Shown: positions 42,450 to 54,351, numbered from the stretch's first letter. The stretch: DNA of 64,000 nt from Achatina immaculata (GCA_009760885.1 CM019701.1:38805515-38869514), one strand, 5' to 3'. Notes: a model not told the origin generated them from the sequence alone. Numbers and translations: made by a program.

Positions 42450-44880
42450 ACTCAGTGGCATACAAAAAAATTGAAGTATGTCTAACAGAGGGCATGGTCA
42501 TTGGAGGCACAATATTCCCACACAAAGAGATACATAAAACAACATGGATATCTCCAGATGATAGAACTAGAAACCAGATAGACCATTTTTGTATTAGAAA
42601 GCAATACAGAACATCTCTCATGGATGTAAGGGCTTATAGGGGTGCAGATGTCAACAGTGATCACAACCTGTGCATAGGGAAAATAAAACTAAAATTGAAA
42701 AGTCAACACAAGAAATCAGTACACAGAAAGATAAACAGCCACAGTCTACAAGAAGAAAATACTAACATTAATTTCAATCAGGAACTTGCCAATCATTCCA
42801 AAACACCCAGTGAAGTTGAGGAGATAGGTATAGATGAGTTATGGAATTCTTACAGCACAGCCATAATCACAGCAGCAAAAGTAAGCTCTGGATTGGAAAA
42901 ACCAATTAGAAAAGCATGGATATCAGATAAAACATGGAAGTATATACATGAAAGACGAGCAGTCAAATTAGTCATGTTGAATGCAAAAGCAGATCATGAA
43001 AGAGATTTGGCAAAAGCAAAATACAAAGACATAGACAAGAAAGTAAAAAGTTCAGCTAGAAGGGATAAAAGAGAATACATAGACAATATGGCGAAAGAGG
43101 CAGAAAAAGCAGCAAAAACAGGAGACAGCAAAACTTTATATAACATACAAAAGAGGCTAACAGGTACTATTACATCTAAAGAAAGACCAATCCTTAGCAA
43201 AACTGGAACGCTATTAACATCAAATAAAGACCAAAAGCAAAGGTGGGCTGAACACTTCCAAGAAATACTCAATCAACCACACCCAAAAGAATTGTTAAAC
43301 CTTGAAACTGACTTACCAGCCCCACAACTAAATGTCAACCTAAATGAAATTAAATTGCATGAAATTGAAACAGCAGTGAATTTAATGGCTAACAACAAAG
43401 CTGCAGGTGAAGATGAAATAACAGCCGAGATGCTAAAAGCTATCAATAGTGACAACATGAGACAACTACAGAGAATGTTTAACAAGATTTGGAAAGAAGA
43501 AAAGGTCCCTTCTAATTGGAAGAAATGAATCATTGTTAAAATACCAAAAAAGGGCAACCTTAGTGACTGTAACAACTGGAGAGGAGTAACCTTAATATCA
43601 GTTGTGTCAAAAGTATTTTGCAAGGTCATTTTGAATAGACTCAAAGATATAGTGGATACTGCAATGAGAGAAGAACAAGCAGGATTTCGAAAAGGGAGAA
43701 GCTGTCTCGACCAGATCTTTATTTTAAGAATAATACTTGAAGAACATATTGAAAAGCAGAAACCTTTAATACTGAACTTCATAGATTTTAAAAAGGCATT
43801 TGATAGCATACACAGAGATTCATTATGGAGAATTTTATGTCTATATGGAATACCATCTAAAATTGTCAACATCATTAAGGACTTATACAATGGATATGGT
43901 TGTGCAGTCAAGACAGAAGAAGGGATGAGTGAATGGTTCCAGATTGAAACAGGTGTGAAACAAGGATGTATACTGTCTCCTTTACTTTTTGGGATTACAA
44001 TAGACTTCATAATGAAAAAATGCTGCACAGGTAACACAGGTATTGACTGGGTACATGAGACCCAACTAGAAGATCTTGATTTTGCTGATGACATAACTCT
44101 TATCAGTAATAATGTGAATTCCATGCAAGAAAAAACAGATAGCCTGTCTTCACTGGCTAGCAAAATAGGACTTGAAATTAACAAGGACAAAACAAAAATA
44201 ATGAAAATTCCCATCAATCAAAATGGAAAAATACACATAGAAGAGACAGATATTGAAGAAGTCAATCAATTTGCATACTTTGGCAGCTACATAGACCAGG
44301 ATGGTGACACTAGAAAGGAAGTTAGGATCATAATTGCAAAAAGCAGCATCAATCTTCAAGAATCTTGAGAACATATGGAATTCAAAAGTTATAAGCACAA
44401 AAACCAAGTTAAGACTATTCAATTCAAATGTAATATCCACCCTCATTTATGCATGCGAAAGCTGGAAAACAACTAAAGAAATAGAAAAGAGATTAGACTC
44501 TTTTGAAAACAAATGCCCAAGGAAAATACTTGGCATCAAGTGGAATGAATTCAAGAACAATGCAGAGATAAGACAGATGACTGAACAACAACCAGTCTCA
44601 TGGGTGATCAGGAAAAGGAGATAGACATATGTTGGTCACTTGATGAGAAGAAATGATCAGAGAATCCCAAAACAAGCTATCAAGTGGAACACAACAGGCC
44701 GAAGAAAAAGGGGCAGACCGTGTGAAACTCTGAAGAGGACATTATTAAGAGAGGCCAAGTTAACAGGCATAAAATCCTTTGATGAGGTTGAAAGACTCGC
44801 CGAAGACAGGAAAAATTGGCGAACTACTTTACGAGCCCTATGTGACGTTTAACGGCACGGGAAGGATATGAGATATAAGA
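42450..44880 (+). pseudogene. RTE-B LINE, endonuclease C-terminus to tail, with the shared internal stop
   Basis: It begins within the endonuclease: IHKTTWISPDDRTRNQIDHF and GADVNSDHNLCIGK (the Ser-Asp-His box). The charged linker and RT start follow to TGA at 43526-43528, after which the same frame continues through IPKKGN and 43604-44368 (FIDFKKAFDSIHRDS, VKQGCILSPLLFG, DFADDITLIS), then a one-base shift near 44340 into 44334-44624 and a TAG (RRW to RR-stop) near 44623. The tail is GTTTAACGGCACGGGAAGG plus ATAAG repeats. It is the longest RTE-B copy and very close in sequence to 23712-25860. Confidence 0.9.
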
Positions 44881-45859
44881 TAAGATAAAAAAGTCATCAT
44901 GAAATTGAGAGAGAGAGAGAGAACTAACGAAAGAACTAACGAACGAACATACTTTATTTTCAAAGGGTTAAGAATTGGGCACGCAGGCCCGTCTGACATT
45001 CTGCCCTTCATCATACAGCTTTTACTCAGTCACAATCATTCAGCATTTGTTAATGAGCATAATAGTCATGAAGACACATTAAATGATTACATAAATAAAT
45101 AATAAACTTATCTCATGTCCATACACTCTACACTCTGATTTATGCAAAGAGAGAGTTAAAATCATGATTTTTTTTTTCAAATCTCGGGCGTTTCTCCTGT
45201 TTCTATAAAAAATGTTCATACTTGGTAGTATTTCGTGTTCGGCAAATACTAAGGCTTCTTTTATTTTGCTAAAATTTTAGAGTTCAATTACTTCATCGAA
45301 ATGTCACAATAAAGTTACATAGAGGTGTATGGTGTCGTTTTACAGAGCGATAGAGGGAGTGAGGAAAGTGGGAAAAAAACCACAAATGGTAGAAAGATAA
45401 GAGTAAGGTGAGATTGTATAAATGAAAAACATAGAACATCCAACATTTCGGCATGAGCCTTTTTCAAAGATTACATACAAATACAACACATACATAACAA
45501 GAAAAAAATAAAAATGAAAAACTTAGCTTTGTGGCATCCCTTCTGGTAGAGAATACGAGAATGCGTCCTAAAGACGAGGCTGGGGACCTCAAAGGAAAAC
45601 AACTTCAACCAATCAGATGTTAGCGGCGATGAAAGGGAGAGTACAATATGGGGGTGGGGGTGGAGAGAGAGGGGGGGGGGCAGAAAAGAGACCAGAAGGC
45701 AATAAATACCTTATAGCGGCTACAGAAGAAGAATGGCCTTGTACTTCATTAGTGACTGACCATGCCTCCCAAGTGTAAAATAAAACTGGATCGATGTAGC
45801 ACCGGACTTCTTCTTCCTCACTCCCAAGGACAGCGATTTATTACACAGAATACTCTTTA
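44881..45859. other. No gene recognised
   Basis: GA/GAAC low-complexity sequence at about 44905-44955 and a G-rich tract at about 45649-45680. A string at 45450-45470 (CATTTCGGCATGAGCCTTT) loosely resembles 62195-62215. No coding frame is supported. Confidence 0.5.
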
Positions 45860-46100
45860 GTTCTGAAACATTATTCTGGCTTGCATTATTCTGCTCCTTA
45901 TCTCAGTTAGGACATCTTCCATCTGAGCTCAGTAATGTACGCAAATATCTAAACTTGTCCACCTGTTTCAGCATATTCTGCTGTGGAACTGTTATTTTAT
46001 ATTCAATAATCACTTTTTTTGTCTTTGAGATGAACATAAATTCCGTTTTCTTCCATAAATTAGCATAGAAAGCCAAAATCAAATTGCTCTTCACTCTAGT
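45860..46100 (-). mobile_element. LINE remnant, post-RT block
   Basis: The minus strand encodes KTEFMFISKTKKVI and QVDKFRYLRTLLSSDGRC, the post-RT motif with Asp-Gly-Arg seen in the other LINEs here. It is short and broken, and lies just downstream of the peptidase gene's stop codon. Confidence 0.7.
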
Positions 46101-46334
46101 GTCTGCTTTCAGAATAGTGAGCTTTAGTCTGGAACAGTGATAAGTTTTTCATAGGCTGCCCACATATGTAGCAAATAAAATATAATAATAATGCATTCGT
46201 TAGTAATACTGGACTATAAAATAATTTACATATGAACGACAATTATTAAAATATTACAAATAATCAGCAAAGTAACTTTTGCCCTTTTACTGCAAGGTAT
46301 TTAATTATGAATCACTAAAATCAAAACTGACATA

Positions 46335-47773
46335 TTAAGATTTCTTTTTGATTCCAGAGTGTACACAGCTGGAGTTAATTTTTTTTCTTCCTCGATAGTG
46401 ATAATGAATGCAACTGTTTATGCGCTGTGTGCCAGGTTTCTGTCCAAATATCAGCACTGGACCCCCGCTGCTTCCTTTACATGTGGGAGTTGTATACTCG
46501 TAGTGAGTTAGAGCAATTGGTCCCATTGATAGGCAAGGATACGTCCACCGTTTTACCCAATCCCCGGTTGTGATATGCTTGTAATGTCCATGAGGGTGGG
46601 AGCAGATGACAGCAAGGGGTGGCCCATCATTGCTTGGCAGCCGATCTTGAATTGTCTTCATGTCCATATAGAACCGACGCAAACGTTCGACTAGCGTGCG
46701 ATCATGTGTCACACATACCAGGAGGGCCACATCCGTGCCACTTAGTGCTGCCGTCATTCTGATACCATACAACCTTTCCACCTTAGTTCCTTTGGGATCA
46801 TCAAAGAATAACCTAACAACTGTAGACCTGGCTTCATCATCATCAAAGATCACGTGATGAGCAGTATGTACAAGCAGAAGGTATCCGGTATTTTCATTTG
46901 CTGAGTCCGTGCATTTTCTACAAGTGCATGGACTGACTTCTTTAGTGAACTGTAGATACGATGCGTTTGCTTCTGCTTCTGCTTCCACTGAACTGCCATC
47001 TTTGGTCTCCACTTCTTCTGCTGTTAGCCCCGGCATTTTAGTTTTCATAATATCTAAGAATTTATGATATCCTATCATTAATGGCGATTCTTCACTGAAT
47101 GAATTCACCGATCTCTTCAGAGCATCCATAAGATTCATTAGGTCATTTTTGGCTTCAGATAATGATTCATCGAGAAGTATGTCTTGACAAATGTCTAACA
47201 GGATGCTACAGATCTGATTACTAGAGTACTCATCTGGTTTAACGATGTAATGACAAATTAACTCCCGTAGCTGATGGAAGATTTTGCTTCCATAGTCCTT
47301 GTCTAAAATCGTCAGAACCTCATGATCACATCCAGCATTTGCTAAATTCTTCTTAATTACCTCTATGAACTTTTGCATGACATCGTTAACTTCTGAATCA
47401 CTTATTTCAGCAGTTCTATCACCTTCATCTTCCACGCGTATGCCTAGACTAAGATCTGATGTCTCAAAACAAGTGTCCCAGTTGCCAAACATGGAAGGGA
47501 CAACCATTCCACTGCCATATGAAATATTAGATCCTCTTCTAGAATCCTGATCTCTAACAGGTCTGTTCTTGCTGATCTGCTTCACTTGTACCCTGACTGT
47601 TAGATTAGATGCCAGTTTAATGTACTGCAGATATGCAGAAGTCCTATAACGTAAAGGTAGATGGCTGGTGTTGAATTTTGAGGCAGGAATAAAGCTTCCG
47701 TGACCAAGGTTTTTATCACATTTCTTCCAGTTGTCTTCTATAGAATTCTCAGGTTGTAAGTCAATCTCAATTT
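46335..47773 (-). CDS. Trypsin-fold (PA clan) serine peptidase-like protein, last coding exon
   Basis: 478 codons are open from a splice acceptor (TTTTTAAACAG, ending at 47774) to a TAA at 46335-46337. Counting from the acceptor: GHGSFIPASKF (about 25-35); SYGSGMVVPS (about 86), like the first strand of trypsin-like peptidases; a predicted helical insert of about 200 residues; a CTCRKC cysteine pair motif; HTAHHVIF with the presumed catalytic His (306); SGTDVALLV with the Asp (347); TCKGSSGGPVLIFG with the Ser (435). The H-D and D-S spacings match trypsin-type folds. No signal peptide is visible in this exon; the 5' end lies in upstream exons. There is no in-frame ATG near the acceptor; the first Met-like start would be a GTG, so splicing is required. 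Substrate and role are unknown. Confidence 0.8.
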
Positions 47774-47964
47774 CTGTTTAAAAAGAAAAAAAACATTCTG
47801 TTAGTAACTATAAAAAAATTAAGACATTACTTGAATATTTACTATGCCATTCTTCGATATAGAACTACAATGACAAGGCTATTGCTCCGATGATTTCAGT
47901 TAGGAGACGACATATTTTCGAATATCTCAAACTACAGCCTACCTTTTAAATTTTACAAATATTG

Positions 47965-48260
47965 TGTATGCTTGGTGGCGTGTTTAGATGAGTGGTTATG
48001 GGCTCGGTTTACTAATCCGGTGGTACTGGGCTCAACCCAAGCAATGAGATTTTTTTTCTCACCGAGATGTACACACACAAGAAAAGGCCCCGGTGTTGAT
48101 CCAGCCTATACAATGGGTACCAGAGAAATCTGGGAAGGTAAATTCGGCCAGACGTGATACTGACCACATCAGACTTTCTTTATGCCGAAGGTCATGGAAA
48201 ATACTGGCCTAACGTCTTATATCCAATATGCCTTAATGGCATGGAAATGGAGATTTTACT
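47965..48260 (+). mobile_element. tRNA-derived SINE (SINE-1)
   Basis: Head with a TAGATGAGTGG A-box-like motif and a GGGCTCAACCC B-box-like motif, then a T-rich spacer, CCCCGGTGTTGATCCAGCC, ATGGGTACCAGAGAAATCTGG and CAGACTTTCTTTATGCCGAAGG. Another copy lies at 62998-63215 on the minus strand, and a head fragment at 28336. It lies within the presumed intron of the peptidase-like gene. Confidence 0.75.
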
Positions 48261-48670
48261 TTTAAAAAATCTTTATTTAAAAAATAAAAAAACACAATAC
48301 CACTTCTTGTCACTGCCTGATGGATGTAAATTTGCTCGATCATGCAACAGCTGAGTGTAGGCTTCAGAAACAGTTATAATTATAGATATAGTTTTCTTTT
48401 TAAGAAACATGGCAAGGTTTCCATTTTAGTTTCTAGTTACGTCAGTTGACGAAACATTTCGGAAGTTTGCAAAGTATAACCTGGTAGTGGTAAAAAAATT
48501 ATGTGGAAAGTATGCATCTTATCCACTTCTCGTGATAATGATAGAACTATGAAAGTATCAGTTTTATTCCTGTTAATTTCATGAACATTCCAACTAGAAC
48601 TGATCATCTCTTACCACATCTATAATCTCCAGTTGATCTAGACTGTTGCTTTATTTGTTTCTCTGAAGGT

Positions 48671-48672
<2 letters not shown>

Positions 48673-48705
<33 letters not shown>

Positions 48706-48890
48706 CCTTAAGTGCCCGGGGCACATGGGGCTTCCGCAAGGGTTTTCCACAAATGCCTGTCCTTCGCCTTTTTTTCTGCTCTTGCCCAGGTGAGCCCTCT
48801 ATTGCTCAACATCCTTTCTGTTGTTCTTCTCCATGTCTCTTTTGGTCTACTCTTACTTCTGTTGTCCTGTGGTGTCCATCTTAGTGAAGG
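48673..48890 (-). mobile_element. LINE 3' end fragment with (GA)n tail
   Basis: Minus strand: SRKKGEGQAFVENPCGSPMC, similar to the last codons of RTE-like polyproteins, preceded by KRDMEKNNRKDVEQ and followed by CCCGGGCACTTAAGG and a (GA)n run (48673-48701 as CT on the plus strand). Confidence 0.6.
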
Positions 48891-49236
48891 TTACTACAAA
48901 AACCTTAAAATATACTCTCATGAACATCATACAAAATAAGTCCTTTTAAATGCACACACATACTGATCCGTTAACGGCAGTAGATATATGAACCTGAGGA
49001 TGTGTGTGTGTATTATTTGACGTCAGAAATTAACTTGTATTTAAATAATACATGCGTATGTTTTCTGTCACATCCTGGCTCTATTTATGAGAAGAATGCA
49101 TTTTTATCCAAACATTTTTGTCTTTCAGAAATGAAACAAACAAGGCATTTTAATGTTTAAGAACACTATTTGTTAAATACAAATAATACCTCAGAATACC
49201 CGACACTGACTAAATAATGAGATCTTTCCAAATAAA
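48891..49236. other. No gene recognised
   Basis: Anonymous AT-rich sequence between a LINE tail and the retroposon. Confidence 0.5.
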
Positions 49237-49248
49237 GAAAACTAAACT

Positions 49249-50563
49249 TCTTCTTCGTCCGCTTCTACCACCAAGACCGCACTGTGATCCTACTGAATTT
49301 ACGCCTGTGGTCCTCGTTAAGTCCTGTGGTCTCCTGTGTGGTACCCGAAAGGACCACACGAGATCCCCTATAGGACCACAAGAGGTTCAGAGTATCGTAG
49401 GGCTTTAGCCTGTATTCTTGATGGGTCTCAGAAGCGGCATTGCGTGACACCGTGATTTTCGTTGCATCAGTTTAGTCTAGAGTTGGACGTTCTCACCGGA
49501 AGACCTCGACGTGTTTAGGATATCAGTGCACCCTCGCTGGGTGAGAGGTGGTAGCCCACCCAGGCCAGAGTTGGACTTTCTCACAGGAAAACCTCGATGT
49601 GTTTTGAGATACCCGTGTATCACCGCCGGGTGAGAGGTGGTTGGCCATCCAGTCCAGGGTTGGACTTTCTCACCGGAAAACCTCAGCGTGATTAGGATAC
49701 GCAAACATCCCCGCCGGGTGAGAGGTGGTTGCCTATCTAGACGGCCCTGGTCCAGTGTCTCCGACTTCAGCATTTTGTGGTCGTGGCCGCTACCCTTCCT
49801 AGTTGTGACCAGGATGGAGCTTCTGTCCAGGAGGACGAATCCTCGCCACTAGTGACTTCCACCCCTAGGTTGAGCCGGTTTAGACATATTATCCCAGAAT
49901 GGGCGTGTTTGGGACGTGACCGAACTCTAGAGCAGAGGTACTGTGACATGCGTTGCCTTCAAGTTTCACCCCTGGTGTGAGCCGGTTTAGGCATATTTCA
50001 CCAGTATGGGTGTATATTAGGCGTGACCGACCTCTAGAGCGGAGGTGGCGTGACATTTCTAGCCATCAAGTTTCACCCCTGGTGTATGCCGGTTTAGGCA
50101 TAATTCACCAGTGTAGGTGTATTTCGGACGTGGCCAGCCTTAGAGCAGAGGCGCCGTGGTATCTGTAGCTCTCGCAGCGATACTACTGGACATACCGATT
50201 AAACTTCACTTTATCCTTTCCTTCACCTTTTCACATCAGCGCCGCACAGCAACCCTTATTCTTTTCCGCAGTGTCTTCCTTGACCGGAGGAGCTTCACTC
50301 CACGCGCGGCATTCGTAGAGTCTCGCCAGTAGTGTCTTAACCTTTGGGTTAAGCCGGTTCAGGCATTTCACTCGATATGAGTGCACTTGGGACGTGGCTG
50401 ACCTCAAGACCAGAGGTGCCGTGATTTGACTGTTTGCTTCGCTTTATCCTTTCTATCACCTTTTCCGCGGTGGTGCCGCGCGGCAACCCCATTTGCACCT
50501 TTCTTCATTGGCCGGGAGTAGCACCGCTCCACGCACGGCAGTTAAAGAATCTCGCCAGCAGCG
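49249..50563 (-). mobile_element. 1.3 kb non-autonomous retroposon, copy 2, with target duplication
   Basis: A 12 bp direct repeat, GAAAACTAAACT, lies at 49237-49248 and 50564-50575, so both ends are defined: 5' CGCTGCTGGCGAGATTC (at 50563 reading leftward) and 3' GCGGACGAAGAAGAAG. It matches copy 1 (9972-11245) over its whole length, including both internal tandem arrays. It has no conserved frame; the small frames here mirror those of copy 1 only because the DNA is similar. The (GAA)n tail and duplication show LINE-mediated retroposition. Confidence 0.9.
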
Positions 50564-50764
50564 GAAAACTAAACTAGAACATTAGACTTGAAATATAATA
50601 GAAAGTGTTTGCCAGGGAAATCGTTGCAGAGACTGTAAGAACATTACAAGAGTTTTAAAAACGCAGATATTATTTAAAATATTTCAGGTGCATTATTTAC
50701 CATTTATGCCTATGCCCTGCAGTGTAGGTATGCCACAGGGATGTGAAGTGCTAGGCTACTACAT

Positions 50765-50912
50765 CATTTGTTGTAGGGTATGTCAGATTTAGTCTGGGTT
50801 GACCCCGGTACCGGTCGGTCCGAAACAAATTTCGCCTGGGTGAGAAATCGAACCAGCTGCCCCCTGATTGACAGGTGAGTGAACTAACCACTACACCATC
50901 TCGGAACTTTTA
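50765..50912 (-). mobile_element. tRNA-derived SINE (SINE-3)
   Basis: On the minus strand it reads GATGGTGTAGTGGTTAGTTC (A box), then GGTTCGATTTC (B box) with tRNA-like spacing, then GAAATTTGTTTCGGACC and CCGGTACCGGGGTCAACC. The head could fold much like a tRNA but lacks a clean acceptor stem, so a SINE or tRNA pseudogene is preferred to a tRNA gene. Confidence 0.65.
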
Positions 50913-50954
50913 ATTAACATAGTTGAATAGTTTAAATCCTATTTAAAGATTACC

Positions 50955-51869
50955 GGCTGATTATATAATTGTGTCAATTGGAATAAATTGCCTATGTGAG
51001 TTAATAAATTACCTATGTGAGCAAATAAATTGCCTGTTTGAGCTAATACATTGCCTATGTGAGCTAATAATTTGCCTACGTCACCTATTAAATTGCCAAA
51101 TTGAGCTAATACATTACCTATGTGAGCTAATACATTTCCTATGTGAGCTAATACATTGCCTATTTTAGCTAATACATTACCTATGTGACGTAATAAATTA
51201 TATATGCGAGCTAATACATTGCCTATCTGGATATTACATTACCTATGTGACCTAATACATTGTCTATGTCAGCTAATACAATTCATATGTGGAGTAATAC
51301 ATTGTTTATGTGAGCCAATAAATTACCTATTGGCTAATATATTTATACTAATACACTACCTGTGCGAGCTAATAAATTACCAATGTGAATTAATAAATTA
51401 TATATGTCAGCTAATACATTGCCTATCTGAGATAATAATACATTGCCTATGAGAGCTAATAATTTGCCTACGTCAGCTAATAAATTGCCTATGTGAACTA
51501 ATACACTGCCTATGTGAATTAATAAATTGCCTATGTGAGCTAATACATTTCCTATGTGAGCTAATACATTATCTACGTGAGTGAATAAATTGCAATAGTT
51601 TACCTACTTCAGCTAATAAATTGCCTGTGTGAGTTAATAAATTACCTATGTGAGCGAATAAATTGCCTATGTGAGAGAATAAACTGCCTATGTGAGGTAA
51701 TAAATTTCCTATGTGAGCTAATAACTTATCCATGTGAACTAATAAATTATCTATGCGAGCTAATAAATTACCTTTGTGAGTTAAGAAATTGCACTAAATT
51801 ACTAATATGAGCTAATAAATTGCAATAAAATACCTATATGAGCTAATGCATTGCACTAAATTACCTATA
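50955..51869 (+). repeat. 21 bp satellite array, left part
   Basis: About 43 units of GCTAATAAATTGCCTATGTGA with variants (AATACATT, TTACCTATG). The array resumes after the Tc1 element at 54244, so the transposon inserted into it. Frames with repeated CLCELI are translation artefacts. Confidence 0.95.
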
Positions 51870-52035
51870 CTGTTCAAAAAAAGTAACGCAACATTACTGT
51901 AATCGTAATGGACACCAAATTTCAAACCCATATCAGTATTTTATTTTACGGAATTAGTGTTTCAATCTTGGCATGAAGAAACTTTAAGACAATGAAATAG
52001 TGTTCATTAAATTTGATTTGGACTTTTATTCTTTG

Positions 52036-53955
52036 CTACTGATGCATCAGTTTCAGTAAAGTGTATGGCCTCCTCTGACCTGTATCAGAGAACGGCATGT
52101 CCTTGGCATGGATCCGATTAGCTATTGGATCTGTTGTTGTGGGATGGCTCCCCACTCTTCCCGCAGTGCAAGAGACAACTGTCGGAGATTGGTTGGCGTC
52201 ACGGTCTCGCTGGCGGACTTGTCTGTTGAGTTTATCCCATAAGCATTCTATTGGGTTCATGTCCGGTGACATGGGTGGCCACTGAATGGTCTGGACGTTG
52301 TTGTCAGCTAGGAACTGGGTGGTGAGTTGAGCCACATGAGGTCGAGCGCAATCATGCTGAAAAATCGACCCTGGTGCAGCCAGAAGTGGAAGGACGTGAG
52401 GACGAAGAATTTCAGAGAAGTATCTTTGGGTCATTCATTCATTCCTTTGCATGTCCCTTGCGGAACTTTGCCTCCCAAACAGCACTCCTGTAGGCCTCTC
52501 GGTTGTGAGCAAGATGGCCTGCTGCTGCTGCATCCATTTCCAGATCATCAACGATGTCTTGCAGCCATCTTCGTTTCGGTCTTCCTCTTTTTCTTTTTCC
52601 CATTATGTATCCTTCCAATACGGTCTTCTCTAAATTATCATGACGTTTAATGTGGCCAAAATATTTAAGTTTTCTCTCTTTAATCCTCTTTACTAGCCAG
52701 CCTTCTTCAATATTAAGCTCTTGTAGTATAGATATATTTGTTCTTTTTTGTGTCCACGATATTTGGAGAACTCTTCTATAGCATTTACATTCAAAGGCAT
52801 TTATGTGCTTCTCAGCTGTTTTGTTAAGTGTCCAGGTCTCACAGGCATATGTTGCGATGGGAAAGATGCATGCCCTTAAAAATCTTATTTTTGTGGTTCT
52901 GTCTGCTCCTCTCCACAGATTCTTTATTTGTTTTACTTTCTGAAGAGCAATAGATGTCCTCCTTTTAATTTCCCGCATTGTATCTCCATTATTAGTTAGT
53001 AGTGATCCAAGATATTCAAAACTCTCCACTTCTTCCAGTTTTTCCTCACTGATACATATTTCAGTTGCCTTGTTTGTTTTGTCAGTTGTCATCACTTTAG
53101 TTTTCTTTGCATTAAGATAGAGGTTCTGCTCTTCGCTGTTCTTGCGGACTGACATAATTAGTTTTTCCATTCCTTCTTGTGTTGTGGACAGCAATACTGT
53201 GTCATCAGCATATCTAATCTCTGGTATTTCATAACCTCCAACTGTTATGGCATCGTAATATTCTTTGTCTACATCTTCTCTAACATTCCTCATTATATTT
53301 TCAGTATACAATACTTTTAGTATTCAGGCGTAATTCAGTTTGCACCAGGTCACTTCCTCCCATGAAGTTGATCGTTCCCCACACCAGTACACCTCCACCA
53401 CCATGTGGAGGAGCCTCATCTACGAAGTTTTGGGCGCAGAGCTCATGGACACTGCGGTAAACTCTTTTCCGTCTATCATGTTGCTGGAACAGAAAGAATT
53501 ATTCATCATTAAACCAAACCCTTCTCCAACCATTCGCAACGGTCTATTGATGATGCTGCTTCGTCCACTGAAGTCGGTTCTGGCGATGGTGGTCCATAAG
53601 AACAGGACCTCTGTAGGGTCTTCCAGTCCAAAGGCCAGCGTTGTGCAGCCGGTTCCTGATCGTTTGATCTGAAATTCGACGAGCTGCTGTCATTGACTGG
53701 ACTGTTGATGACACAGATGCAAATCGATTCCTGAGGTGACGCAGCCGTATGAAGTGGTCTTCGGCAGGAGTTGTGACTATGGGACTTCCACTGCGGCTGG
53801 TCTGCAACTGAGGCAGTTTCTTGAAATCGTCTCCAACGGCAACTAATGGAGCTTCTAACCACATTAAATAGCCTGGCCACTACATTTTGTGACTGTCCAG
53901 TCTGTAAACGTCCAATGATGATGAGTCGTTGTTCTGTAGTGAGACACTTGCGCAC
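52036..53955 (-). pseudogene. Tc1-like transposase, interrupted
   Basis: Minus strand. N-terminal paired-like helix-turn-helix: LTTEQRLIIIGRLQTGQSQN and VARLFNVVRSSISCRWRRF (53955 leftward). After a frameshift, DHFIRLRHLRNRF and SDQTIRNRLHNAGL (second DNA-binding subdomain), WRRVWFNDE (first catalytic Asp, followed by a stop), and GGVLVWGTINFMGG. The LINE then intervenes. C-terminal half: FQHDCARPHVA (second Asp), 34 residues later SPDMNPIECLWD (Glu), a DD34E triad. Stops and shifts make it inactive. Confidence 0.9.
52434..53310 (-). mobile_element. RTE-C LINE, 3' half, inserted in the Tc1 transposase
   Basis: One open frame of 290 codons (minus strand): LYTENIMRNVREDVD, IRYADDTVLLSTTQEG (motif C intact), FEYLGSLLTNNGDTM, WRGADRTTKIRFLRACIF, GKRKRGRPKRRWLQDI and EAYRSAVWEAKF, ending in (GAAT)n. 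It lacks everything 5' of LYTENI, the same boundary as at 16441. No obvious target duplication is visible at the junctions. The unbroken frame suggests a young insertion. Confidence 0.92.
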
Positions 53956-54243
53956 TGAATTTTCAAATGAATTGATTCGAGGAGGGTCAATCTTTTATAG
54001 GTATTCAATAACATGGTCAGTGAGTTTTGTATTCAATAGGTTTCACGGATGAATTATTGTCAAAAATGCTGTTTTGACTAGCGTCGCCTTTCTGTGTTCA
54101 TGAATCATCTGCTGAGTACAATTCAGGTCAGCACGTGAAGTTGATTTCCAAGTGAGTGTTTCAGGCAATTTGCCCTTGTCTGATCAGTAAACTTCAGTTT
54201 AAATAGCAGCATCGTATTTTTTGCGTTTTTTTTTTTTGAACAG

Positions 54244-54350
54244 TAAAAATGAGCTAATAAATTGACTGTGTAAGCTATGTGAGTAATAAATTACCTATAT
54301 AGGTTAATATTGCTAATATTAAATAATATATAGTTTAATATATAGGTTAA
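54244..54350 (+). repeat. 21 bp satellite array, right remnant
   Basis: GAGCTAATAAATTGACTGTG and further degraded units continue the array broken at 51869. Confidence 0.85.
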
Positions 54351-54351
54351 T

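Larger units (their letters stand above)
51870..54243 (-). mobile_element. Tc1-like DNA transposon split by an RTE-C LINE
   Basis: Inverted ends begin CTGTTCAAAAAAAGTAACGC at 51870 and, from the right, CTGTTCAAAAAAAAAAAAAC at 54243, each next to a TA (51868-51869, 54244-54245). Without the 0.88 kb LINE at 52434-53310 it would be about 1.5 kb, the usual Tc1 size. It lies in the 21 bp satellite. Confidence 0.9.

Noticed and set aside
43273..44217. 314-codon minus-strand frame
   Set aside because: The same antisense shadow in the second RTE-B copy.
46335..47585. Taking the GTG at 47585 as start of the peptidase-like protein
   Set aside because: Animal nuclear genes rarely start at GTG, the frame is open upstream to a good splice acceptor, and the upstream residues are conserved in the paralogue.
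50765..50912. Possible functional tRNA gene
   Set aside because: A and B boxes are recognisable, but no clean acceptor stem, anticodon loop or terminator is visible; a SINE head fits better.
50971..51452. Cys-Glu-Leu-Ile repeat proteins
   Set aside because: Read-through of the AT-rich 21 bp satellite.
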